Below are positions 33,740 through 42,569 of a DNA stretch of 64,000 bases, piece by piece; position 1 is the first letter of the stretch; every line of letters begins with the position of its first letter. The DNA lies in contig UWYS01000008.1 in the NCBI GenBank assembly GCA_900291925.1, forward strand, positions 868,001-932,000, given 5' to 3'. The notes under the pieces are model-generated. The model was given only the letters and a program-made list of their open reading frames with translations, was not told where the DNA came from and did no database searches. The position numbers and the translations under genes are program-made. Origin of the DNA: Thecaphora thlaspeos (Eukaryota > Basidiomycota > Ustilaginomycetes > Urocystidales > Glomosporiaceae).

Positions 33740-34919
33740 CTATGGGCCGCCTCCCTTGTGCTCCTCGTCGTGCGCATCCTCGTCGAGGCCGACCTCCCTT
33801 TTGGCCTGTTGGACCTTCTCGACGTCCAGGCCAACGAGGACGTCCAAGGTCCTGGCGAACCACCACCTTGCACACTCGTTTTCCTCGCCTTGCTCCTTTG
33901 CCTCTTGGATGGGGAATCCGACGTGTTCAGCGACCTTTTCCGCCAGGACGGTGGTGACCTTCTGTGCGCTTCCGTTGTCTCCGTGTAAGGTTTGGCTGTC
34001 GATGATGCCGAGTTGAACAGTGGCGTTGAGGGATCTTTGGTCTGCGTAAGGAAAGACTTGAGGCCACTGAACCTGTACCCTCCTCAGGAAGATGGTCACG
34101 CCGGACTTAGCCCTTAGTGGAGGTGGTTAGGAGTCGTATCTTTTCTGCGACGTCAAAGTTTCTCTCACGAGCGGACGCGACGGCATCGACGGCCTTTTCG
34201 AGGAGTGAATGCATCTGTTCGTCGTCGTCGTCGTCTCTTGTGCATGTCTCGCGGATCCCTTCAACGAGGTATCCCAACTGTTCAGCAGTCTTTTCCTTAT
34301 GTTGCGTCCTAGCTGTCCAGAGTGCCTCTCTTCGTCCTTCCAACCCTACATCGAGTAGATCTTGACACGTTCGAAGGTAGAAAGGACGATTGAACATCGT
34401 TTCGATCGTACGTATTCCAAGACAATGCGAGATTGGTTTGGAAAGGATGACGGCGCAGAGGAGGGGTTGGAATGGTGTTAGGTCGCTTGAGGGATAGCGA
34501 AGATCGTCTGTTTGCGCGGGGGGATGGTGTGAATAGCCACTGCCTTTATGAGGTGGTGGTCGTGCCGTTCCGTCCGAAGAAGAAGAGACGGTGTCAATCT
34601 CTCCATGTCCAGCTGGGATGGAGGGGTAGGAGAGATTCCAGGCTTCAGATGAGTGCAGCCATGATAAAGCATCGTGGTATCGAGGTTGGCTCTTGAGTTG
34701 CTTCGAAGGTCCTTCCGAGTCGGTGCTAGAAGGATGTTTGCGTTTCGTACCACTCCTCTCGTCGGCGTCTTTTCTATCGTCGTCATCGTCCTCTGTCTCG
34801 TCCTTCTTCTGCTGCGTACGTTTTTCCTCCTCCTTTTCCTCCTCCTCCTCCTTCACTTTACCATCTCCAACATCCGCTCCATCCTTGAGAGGATGAGATT
34901 GACGACGAGTAGTGACCAT
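33740..34919 (-). pseudogene. helix-hairpin-helix DNA-glycosylase-like gene with a 1-bp frameshift
   Basis: Two overlapping-frame segments form one gene. 34919-34107 starts MVTTRRQSHPLKDG, continues with an acidic/Lys-rich nuclear-type stretch, then a globular part (DLTPFQPLLCAVILSKPISH, LGIRTIETMFNRPFYL, RREALWTARTQHKEKTAEQL) and stops at TAA just after TTSTKG. The other frame continues KSGVTIFLRRVQVQWPQVFP, YADQRSLNATVQLGI, ARTLDVLVGLDVEKV to a stop at 33740. Dropping one C from the CCC at 34111-34113 would join them in frame, and the joined TKAKSGVTIFLRR looks like the hairpin (KTGAxIFLRR) of fungal glycosylase-superfamily proteins. No catalytic Lys/Asp assignment is attempted. About 390 aa if intact. 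Either a recently broken gene or a sequence error; no GT/AG intron fits. Composition is less GC-rich than the neighbours. Confidence 0.7.
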
Positions 34920-35635
34920 CCTACGTGCTTGCTCTCTCTCTCTCTATCCCTCTCGTTTGTGGGTTGGTTGATTCGTTGCTTGTTTCTCCTTGTTGTGAGA
35001 TTGATCTTTGCTCTTGTTTGTCGTCAAGCGAACGATCTTGAGTCGATTGGATGTAGATGCAGGTGATGGTGGTCAAAGAAAAAAGAAATACCCCCAGTAA
35101 AAACCAGAATTCACGAATCGGCATCTGTAGATACAGTATAGTGTATCTATGTCATCAAACCCCCCCTTCACCCCCCTCCCCACCCCACCCCTCACACACC
35201 TGCCTTTTTCGGAACACTTCCAACTTCGATGTCATCAAATGCATGGGCATTGGCATGGGTATTACTGCAGTGGAACCGGAGTTGAACATGGAGATGCCAT
35301 TGGACGATCAACTGCTCTCTTCAAAAGAGAGACAGAACGAAAGCGTATGTAGGTATATAGGGTGATTCACGACAGAGAGAGCGAGAAGGAGCAAGGATTG
35401 TGTTGGTGAGTGAACCAAGTCGGCGTGTACTGTATGTGTGTCGAAACGATGGGAGATCCAGTAGTTAGAGTGTGTGAAATAATGCCGAAAGTCCATGAGG
35501 TCCGGTTGCAAGATGGGCAGATTCTTGTTCTTCGTACAGCATGGCAACGCGGTGACGCCCTCGTCGCTGTCTCTACCGCTCGATAGCGACAGCAGCAGCC
35601 CAACCTCCACCCCCATCTCGCGTCGCGTTGCATCT
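34920..35635. other. intergenic stretch upstream of the glycosylase-like gene
   Basis: 716 bp, lower GC, with a C-homopolymer-rich patch near 35158-35195. No gene recognised; probably holds the promoter of the glycosylase-like gene and the 3'UTR of the RhoGEF. Confidence 0.5.
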
Positions 35636-38600
35636 CTACTTCTTCCTGGAAACGTCACCGTTAGCGCTACCGCCGCCGCCGCTACCAAGCATACCAATGT
35701 TGGCTCCGTAGAACGTGCTCAGCCTGTCGGCCGCGCTCATCGGGCGCTTCTTCTGCGGACGTAGGTGCGCTGGGATGCCGTTGGCACCGTGGATCATCGA
35801 CGGTTTGAATGACTCCGACGATGATCCCATCTCCAAGCCTCCCGCCGTCGACATCGACGACGCCGAGGCGCTTGCGCCCACCGCTCCAGCGCCGCCCGCC
35901 TCGCCATCGACGATGCCAAAGTACGACGACATGCCGCCGCCGCCGCCGCCGAGTAACGACGGCGTGTGCGACGAACGTCGCCCGCCAAACTGGTTCGGCG
36001 GCAACTCCGAGTCGTCCGGCGTCGTCAGCCTCGGCGTCACCAGCCGAAAGGTCCCGGACCCCGACGTGGCCGCTTGCACCTGCGGGTGGAGCGCCGCGTG
36101 GAACAGCTGCGCCTCGACCGCCGACGAGCGCCCCTCGGGCATCAACGGCGCCGCCATCCCTCCTCCTCCACGGGCGCCGCCAATCGACCGCGACCTCGTC
36201 GGAATCTTGGGCGGCGATGAGCTGTATCTCCGGTCGGCCTCGGCGGCCGCCGCTGGTGTAAAGGCCGGCTGCGGCAGGCTGTCGAAGCGCAGCGACTTGG
36301 GTCGTCCACCACCGCCCTTGTCCTGTCCTGCCGTCGGCACCAGCTCTGGACGCAGCGTCGCGCTCGAAGGCGGCGACGCGAGCGGTGAAGGTCCCAAGTG
36401 CTGGCCAAAGTGCGGGCCGATGTCGCTCCCGCCGGGCGTCGCCGGCGAGCCGTGCGATGTGTCTGAGTCGAACAGCCCGCTGCTCGAGACGCTCATCCCG
36501 CTCGCGCTCCCGTCATTCGAGACACCAGCGGCCATGTTGACGCTGCTGCGGTTGAGGGTCGCCGTGCCCACCAGCGCAGACGGCGGGAGCGCTGACGTCG
36601 CGGGCGAGCCTTCGGGCGAGTCCGGGGCAGGAAAGACCGAGTCGTAGCAGCTGTCGCAGGCGCGCGCCGGCCTGTCGTCCTCGCCATCCTGGTAGGCCGG
36701 GATCAGGAACGAGCGCTGGCTGCACGTCCAGCAAACGACCTGGCCACACAGACGGCAGTGGTGCTTACGGCGCCACATGCCAAAGACCTCGGAGCAGCAG
36801 GCGCACCTCTCAGCGCGGTTGTCGGGGACCCAGACAGGGGCGTTGTAGTCGTCGAGCACGCGCAGCGGCTTGGTTGGCGTCGCGTGGGCGCTCGGCGAGA
36901 GGAGCGTCGCCAACGACATGGTCTTTGCGTTTGACGGGAAGCCCGGGAACGAAGGAGGCCGGAAGATGTTGGGCGCCGACTCGGTCCGGGTGCGGGCAGC
37001 AGCGACTGCGGCGGCAGAGAGATCACCCCGGCCGCCGGCATCGGTCCCTCCATCAACGTCGGCCATTTCGGACTCGACCTCTGGGATCGACGTCGACGCC
37101 GACGCGAGGCCAATGTACTGGCCCAGGCTCTGCGTTGACAGCCTCCGATTGCTGGCGGCGGCGGCGGGCGGCAAGTCGATGCGGTGATGCTGGTGGTGCG
37201 ACGAGCGGCGCTTGTCTCGCCGTGCCTCGATCGAGTCCTCGTCGGCGCGCAGCGTCCGCCTGGCCGACATGTGGTCGGCGCGCGCCTCTCTGATCGCGGC
37301 GACCCACGCCCCCTTGCTGGCCGACGTCTCGGCATAGACGGCAAAGCTCTTATCCGGCGTCCGGATCTCGAAGCAGTAGCGCAGCCCATGGAGCGAGTGG
37401 TCGTCGACACTGACGACGGTGCAGTCGCGGAGCGGGAACTTACCGCGATACTGGAGCTGGTGGCCAGCCAGCGAAAAAATGACGCCTGCCAGCGGCGTGT
37501 AGGCCTCGGGCCCAGAGATGGTCCGGAGGCGGGCGCGCGGGAGGATCGTTTCGATGGCGGCCGAAGCGTCTCCCGGCGAGGCAGGGGTCCTCGGCGCCGA
37601 CGCATCGCTGGCCGCAGTCGCAGCGGAGGCGGCCCCTGCTCCTGCGCCGCCGTACAGGCCGCCCTTCTGTGCGAGCGCCAGCCAGGCCGCCGAGGCCGAC
37701 TCGATCCCCCCGCTAATCGGGCTGGCATAGATGATGCAGTCGGTGAAGAGGAAGAACTCGCGCGGCTGAACGTTGCGGCGGCATGTCTTCATTAGCGTTC
37801 CACGCCGGATCAGCGAGCGGCCGGGAACGACAAGCGGCTCGGTCAGACCCTGGAGTGAGCGCTGCAGCGAGAGCATCATCAGGACCATCTCGTGCTGGCG
37901 GACGTTTTCGTTGATGTAGGAGGCAACCTGCTCGATCGTGGTGCCGGCGCGGACGAGGTCCGATCGGTCGACGTGCGACTCGGGTGTGTGGCGGATCAGG
38001 TCGTCGAAGAGAAGCTTGTAGCGCGGGATCCGCTGGACGATCGTCAGCAAATGGGCCTGGAAGCCGAGGCCGAAGCCAAACGCCTTCTTACCCGTCGCCG
38101 CGCTGTCCAGCATCTCACGAGCCAGCCGGCGCTGCTCGGTCTCGCGGAGGAAAAGGGCAAAGGCTTCATTCGACTTGCGCTCGACCTCGATCCGCTGCAG
38201 CGCGCCGCTGAAGTTCTTGACGAAGAGGCTGTACATCTTCATGAAGGGCGCTAGCGGGACGAGGATGTCGCCAACCGTGTCGAGCGCCGGGTCCCACGGC
38301 CTCCCCTTCGCCCCGGCAGCCGCGTCGGCCTCCGGCCCCGCAGAGGCTTGCGAGCCCTTGGCGGCCTGCGTGCCGCCGCGGCTGCTGCTGCTCGTGGTAC
38401 TGCCGCCGTTGTTGCGCAGCCGACCTTCGAGGCGCGACAACAGCTCCTTGGTGAGGTGGAGGATGTCGGAAAAGTTGGAAAAAATCTCGCCGACAGCCTT
38501 GCGGTCGAGAATGGGCGTCGCGCTGGCGGCGAAAGCTGCGGGGGCCGATGTCAAGGGTGAGGCGCTACCGCCTCCGTGCGTGCTGCGGCCGAGCGACGCC

Positions 38601-39766
38601 ATCAGCGGCTTGTAGTACTCTTCGTCGAGCAGCTCGAGGCTCGACATGAAGCTCTTCTCCGACTCGAGCAGCTCCATGGCGGCGTTTCGCCGGTGCGCAA
38701 GCATCTGGATCAAATCGGCGTTTTGAGACGGCACGGTGGCCGAGCGCTTGAGCAGGCCGGTGGGGCGGGTCGAAATGGCCGAGCCGGAGGACGAGGTCGA
38801 GGTGGCGCTCGAAGTCGATTCGTCACGGCTGTGGAGCGAGCAGGACGCTTCGAGCTGGTGCGAGAGCTTCGACGGGCTCGTCGCGGACTGTGATGAAGAC
38901 GGGATGGCTGCCCGCGCCGCTGCGTCTGACAAGGAAGAGGCAGAGGCAGGGGCAGAGGAAGGGGCCAGCTGCTTGCCTGCCGCGGATACCGACGCTGCCG
39001 CCGGGTTGAGCCTTTCGTAGCTGCTGTGACGGGCCTTGGGCAGGCAGCCTGGCCCGGAACTCATGTTGAAGCCGTGCACGATCTCGTCCTCAGGGAGGCT
39101 TTCAAAGCTCGATACACTGGCTACACTCATACGGTGGGCCATGCTGGGGACGAGGGGGAGCGAGGGCCTGCGGATGGTCGACGTGGGCCCCTGGGTACTC
39201 TGCGCGCGGATACGGCGGTGGTGGTGGTGCTGCTGATGGTTGGAGCCCGTGCTGTCTCTCCGCCCCGCTGAGCTACCGCTGCCACCAGCAGACGTGGAAG
39301 GCGTGAGGCCGAGTGCGGATGCAAGACCAGGGCTGAGGATGCCGGGACAGACGGCGAGCTGGCCGTGTACATAGGACGATGCGCCGCTCGACGAGTTGGA
39401 CGCGACCGAGGAGGGCCGAGAGGAAGGGAGCGAGGCGCGCGACGTGGGCCTGGCGATGGTGGGGAAGCCGATGGGACCGCCTGTGGTCGAAGTCGGGGTA
39501 GATGCGGTGGATGAGGAGGGGGCCGAGTCCTGCATGACGCTGGAGCGGGTAGATGCGTCTGAATGCCTGTATGGCGGCGGCGGCGAGACGGCAACAGTTG
39601 CGGCTGCGGCTGCGATCAATGAAGGGGGATCGCCGCTGCGAAATGCTGCCTGATCTTGCCGCGTAAATAAGGGCGAGGTGATGGACAAAGGGCCGGACTC
39701 TGCCTGCTGGAGCTCGGGAGACTTTGGAAGAGTGGGAAAGGACATGGAAGACCGGATGCCCGACAT
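35636..39766 (-). CDS. FYVE-domain RhoGEF (DH-PH-FYVE), Don1-like
   Basis: Intronless 1376-aa frame. A Ser-rich disordered N-terminus precedes a DH domain (about residues 355-640; RNAAMELLESEKSFMSSLEL, ... IQRIPRYKLLFDDLIRHT), a PH-type region (about 660-840; RRGTLMKTCRRN, ... TSASKGAWVAAIREA) and a FYVE zinc finger (about 972-1049) with all hallmarks: WVPD, WRRKHHCRLCGQVVC, CSQRSF and CDSC. The tail is Ser/Gly-rich. Known: FYVE binds PI3P on endosomes and DH exchanges nucleotide on Rho/Cdc42; the smut protein Don1 has this layout, activates Cdc42 and is needed for septation and cell separation. Orthology with Don1 is inferred from layout only. Start at 39766 (ATG) and stop TAG at 35636. A second, PH-like stretch after the FYVE finger, as in FGD proteins, is not evident. 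Confidence 0.9.
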   Translation of the reverse strand: MSGIRSSMSFPTLPKSPELQQAESGPLSITSPLFTRQDQAAFRSGDPPSLIAAAAATVAVSPPPPYRHSDASTRSSVMQDSAPSSSTASTPTSTTGGPIGFPTIARPTSRASLPSSRPSSVASNSSSGASSYVHGQLAVCPGILSPGLASALGLTPSTSAGGSGSSAGRRDSTGSNHQQHHHHRRIRAQSTQGPTSTIRRPSLPLVPSMAHRMSVASVSSFESLPEDEIVHGFNMSSGPGCLPKARHSSYERLNPAAASVSAAGKQLAPSSAPASASSLSDAAARAAIPSSSQSATSPSKLSHQLEASCSLHSRDESTSSATSTSSSGSAISTRPTGLLKRSATVPSQNADLIQMLAHRRNAAMELLESEKSFMSSLELLDEEYYKPLMASLGRSTHGGGSASPLTSAPAAFAASATPILDRKAVGEIFSNFSDILHLTKELLSRLEGRLRNNGGSTTSSSSRGGTQAAKGSQASAGPEADAAAGAKGRPWDPALDTVGDILVPLAPFMKMYSLFVKNFSGALQRIEVERKSNEAFALFLRETEQRRLAREMLDSAATGKKAFGFGLGFQAHLLTIVQRIPRYKLLFDDLIRHTPESHVDRSDLVRAGTTIEQVASYINENVRQHEMVLMMLSLQRSLQGLTEPLVVPGRSLIRRGTLMKTCRRNVQPREFFLFTDCIIYASPISGGIESASAAWLALAQKGGLYGGAGAGAASAATAASDASAPRTPASPGDASAAIETILPRARLRTISGPEAYTPLAGVIFSLAGHQLQYRGKFPLRDCTVVSVDDHSLHGLRYCFEIRTPDKSFAVYAETSASKGAWVAAIREARADHMSARRTLRADEDSIEARRDKRRSSHHQHHRIDLPPAAAASNRRLSTQSLGQYIGLASASTSIPEVESEMADVDGGTDAGGRGDLSAAAVAAARTRTESAPNIFRPPSFPGFPSNAKTMSLATLLSPSAHATPTKPLRVLDDYNAPVWVPDNRAERCACCSEVFGMWRRKHHCRLCGQVVCWTCSQRSFLIPAYQDGEDDRPARACDSCYDSVFPAPDSPEGSPATSALPPSALVGTATLNRSSVNMAAGVSNDGSASGMSVSSSGLFDSDTSHGSPATPGGSDIGPHFGQHLGPSPLASPPSSATLRPELVPTAGQDKGGGGRPKSLRFDSLPQPAFTPAAAAEADRRYSSSPPKIPTRSRSIGGARGGGGMAAPLMPEGRSSAVEAQLFHAALHPQVQAATSGSGTFRLVTPRLTTPDDSELPPNQFGGRRSSHTPSLLGGGGGGMSSYFGIVDGEAGGAGAVGASASASSMSTAGGLEMGSSSESFKPSMIHGANGIPAHLRPQKKRPMSAADRLSTFYGANIGMLGSGGGGSANGDVSRKK

Positions 39767-41186
39767 GACGGCTGGGTATCTGCGGGCTGTGGTGGTAAGG
39801 CGAAGCGGGGGTGATAGATGTCTGTTGAGTGAGTGCTTGAGTGACGAGTCTATGCCGGTTGCCGAAGGTGTGCTGGCCCAGTGATTCTGACTGGGAAAGG
39901 TTGAGAGAGTAGCAAAGTGACGGAGCTCGTCTTTACTGCGGCGGTGAGAGTATGGTGTAGATGCGCGCTGCTGTCATGCTAAGAGGTGGAGAGAGTGACG
40001 GACGTGATGCTGTTGCTATTGTCCGGGGGAGAAGATGAGGTCCGTCGTGAAGCAGGGAACGGGGAGCAGGGATCTGGGACCTGTATGCAGTTAGTGCGTG
40101 AGCAGACGGAGCGCTCTGCGGGTTGGTGTGGTAGGTCGGGACGAAAGACACGCGTAAAGATGAGATGCGAGAGGGTAAGAGGAGGGAGGGGGGGGAGTGG
40201 CGGTGGCGGTGGCGGTGGCAGTGGTGGTGGTGGTGGTGGTGGCAGCGACGTCGGCGAGAGGGGGAGGAGGCGAGGCGAGGCAAGGCGAGACGTGCTGCGC
40301 CGAGGCAGTCGGGGAAAAGGGTGCAAGCGCATGCAGGGGGGAATGGGCGGGGCGAGGAGGCGGCTTTGATGCCGCCGAGTTGACTTGACTTGACTTGACT
40401 TGACTTGACCTTGCTTGCTTGTGTGCTTGTTGGCCGGCAAAGCGCAACGCTCGCTCAGGGGCCGCGCGACGGCGCAAACAAAGGTGGAAATTCATCCACT
40501 CAACTCGCCAGCGAGCAGCGCAGCGGCGCCTCGGCATCGACCCGCCCTGCCCTCCTGCCCTGCCAGCTCTACGCCTACCCTAACTCAGCCAGCCGGCCTA
40601 CGCTACCCTCCGCCGTCTGGTCCTCCCTTTACGCCGGCAGCCTGCCATCGTCATCCATTCGTCCCCCCCTCTCATACCGAAGGTAGCCAACGCCACCACC
40701 AACGCACAGCCAGCACATCCATCCACACGCCACGCCCCCTCGCCGTATGTCGAATACCGCGTTGAAACAACTTCTTCCCTGTGTCTTTTGCCACGTTACG
40801 CCGTGACCCCTTTGCTCAGATGCTTCCCTCGGTCAACACAAGCTCGGACCTTCTTGCCACTTCGTCATTCCACCCGTCAGACAGCCCCCCCCCTCTGCGT
40901 AGCAAGATGCTACTATTTACCACCGCTAAGCACAGACCCTCTGCGGCTTTTCATCGTGTCTTGTACAGTCCTTTTGTCCTGCAGCCAAGACGACCATCGT
41001 GCGGAACAGAATACGAGACGTGGAAAAAAGGCCATCGGGATGGGTAGCGGCGGCGGTGCTTGGACGATACGCGATTCGAGGAAAACTTGGTTCTGATACC
41101 GATACATGCCATGCCGTCATTGGGTCTTGTTGGTTTGTTGTCCAGCTTCTCGTTGACAGCGAAAAGTGCAAAGGCAACCCGTGCGA
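39767..41186. other. 1.4-kb intergenic region upstream of the RhoGEF
   Basis: Contains purine-rich GGTGGCGGTGG-type low-complexity sequence near 40190-40245 and a TTGAC pentamer array. No gene recognised; it likely holds the RhoGEF promoter and, at the right end, the 3'UTR of the small gene. Confidence 0.5.
40380..40409. repeat. pentanucleotide repeat (TTGAC)6
   Basis: Six perfect TTGAC units, about 610 bp upstream of the RhoGEF start. Confidence 0.9.
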
Positions 41187-41813
41187 TCAACCCATCATCT
41201 TTCCGGCAGGCTGCGAGATCCTCGTTCCCATGATGCCGCTCATCCTCCTGCCCTGTCCGCCCTTGCTCATGGAACAAGAGGGACTCTCCATCTTCCTCAT
41301 CCTAGACTCTTCCGAGCTCATGCCCTTCTTACGCTGGTCTTCCTTCTTGCGACGTCGATCGTCCTTTTCCTCGTCGTCGTGCTGCTCGTGCTCATGCTCG
41401 TGCTCGTTCGAGGGGCCACGAGGTCGGGGGTAGTCCGTGGGGACGCGCGTCGACATGTCGTCCGTGCCGTCTTCCAGGGACGAAGAGGGGGTGGGACTAT
41501 CGAAAAGACAAGGAGCGGTGGCGTCGACCTCGTTAGAGGTGCATGGAGCGAGACAGGACGAGTTGAGGTGGGGAAGAGGGAAGAGAAGAGTTAAAGAAAG
41601 CACCTGCTCACCCTTTCGCAGCGGTAGGCGACTTGATGGGTGCATGGTTGCCGCTCTGACTCATACGACGGCCGGCGATCCGAACTGTGTTGCAGTTGAT
41701 GGCAAGAACAACTCTGACGTTAGCGTGTACAGCTGCGCCTCTCGTCGCCAGGGCGCTCGTCGGTAAGAAGTGCAGCACTCACTGGCCTTTGGGTGTCCAG
41801 CAATGGCGTCCAT
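41187..41813 (-). CDS. small charged protein of unknown function (three exons)
   Basis: Exons 41813-41783, 41684-41612, 41496-41187; 137 aa. Both introns have GTGAGT/GTGAGC donors and YAG acceptors, the second with CTAAC upstream, and phases agree (1 and 2). The N-terminus reads MDAIAGHPKA then IRIAGRRMSQSGNHAPIKSP; the middle has an HEHEHEHEQHDDEEKDDRRR run, and the C-terminus RISQPAGKMMG. No signal peptide, membrane segment or domain recognised. The strongly patterned splice sites and continuous frame argue for a real gene; function is unknown. Soluble, intracellular, probably largely disordered. Confidence 0.6.
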
Positions 41814-42569
41814 CTGTAACGAGTCCAGGTGTGGTGTGATATTAGTCAGGTGTGTAGAGGTAGACTGCTCTGTCGAGGAGAGCTGATGGAGAGAGAGGGA
41901 CCAGGCTGCGAGGCTGGGAAGCAAGGTAGAGGATGGTAAGAAGGCAACACGGCGGGGGAGCATGGGATGGGCTTAAGTAGTCGTTGTCCCAGCAGCCGCT
42001 CTGCCGACGGAGCAGAGAAGGGTGGGACATGGTCCGTGTCCAGCCGTATCGTGGTCATTCCCGAGTGAGACGAGCTAAGAGGCTAGGTCCAGCCTGAGAG
42101 GCGTAGACAAGGGTCGCCTAACCACCGTGCCCGTACCCACCGGCCCGGCATCGAGAGGCCTGCTGACCCGTCCCATCCCTCCGCCTCGCCTCGCCTAGCC
42201 TGCTGACAGGCTACAGTACAGTCAAAGTACTGTACCAGCGTTGGGCACCTGCATCGGGGAATTTATTTCCTCGCGTCCGCTTTCCTCTTTTGTGGGGTAG
42301 CCCGTAGCCGCCATAAAAGATGTATGAGTTAGGGCTGGACGCGTGGCTGTCTCCTTACCCATCTTCACGTCCGAGAGAGATAAACGCCCAACGCCCCCCC
42401 CCCTCGGACAACATCGCAACGCTCGACCTGATACATATAGCGCCGTTGCGGTAACGCAGCCTACACATACACATACAGAGACACACACGCTCACGATTCA
42501 TACAACTACTCTGGAGAAACACATCTCCACCCTGGCCGGAAACTGAATCGCCCCCGCATCGAGTATTGC
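41814..42569. other. intergenic stretch between small gene and WDR70
   Basis: 756 bp; promoter of the small gene and 3'UTR of WDR70. Contains ACACAT/CACACA-rich sequence near 42460-42490. No gene recognised. Confidence 0.5.
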
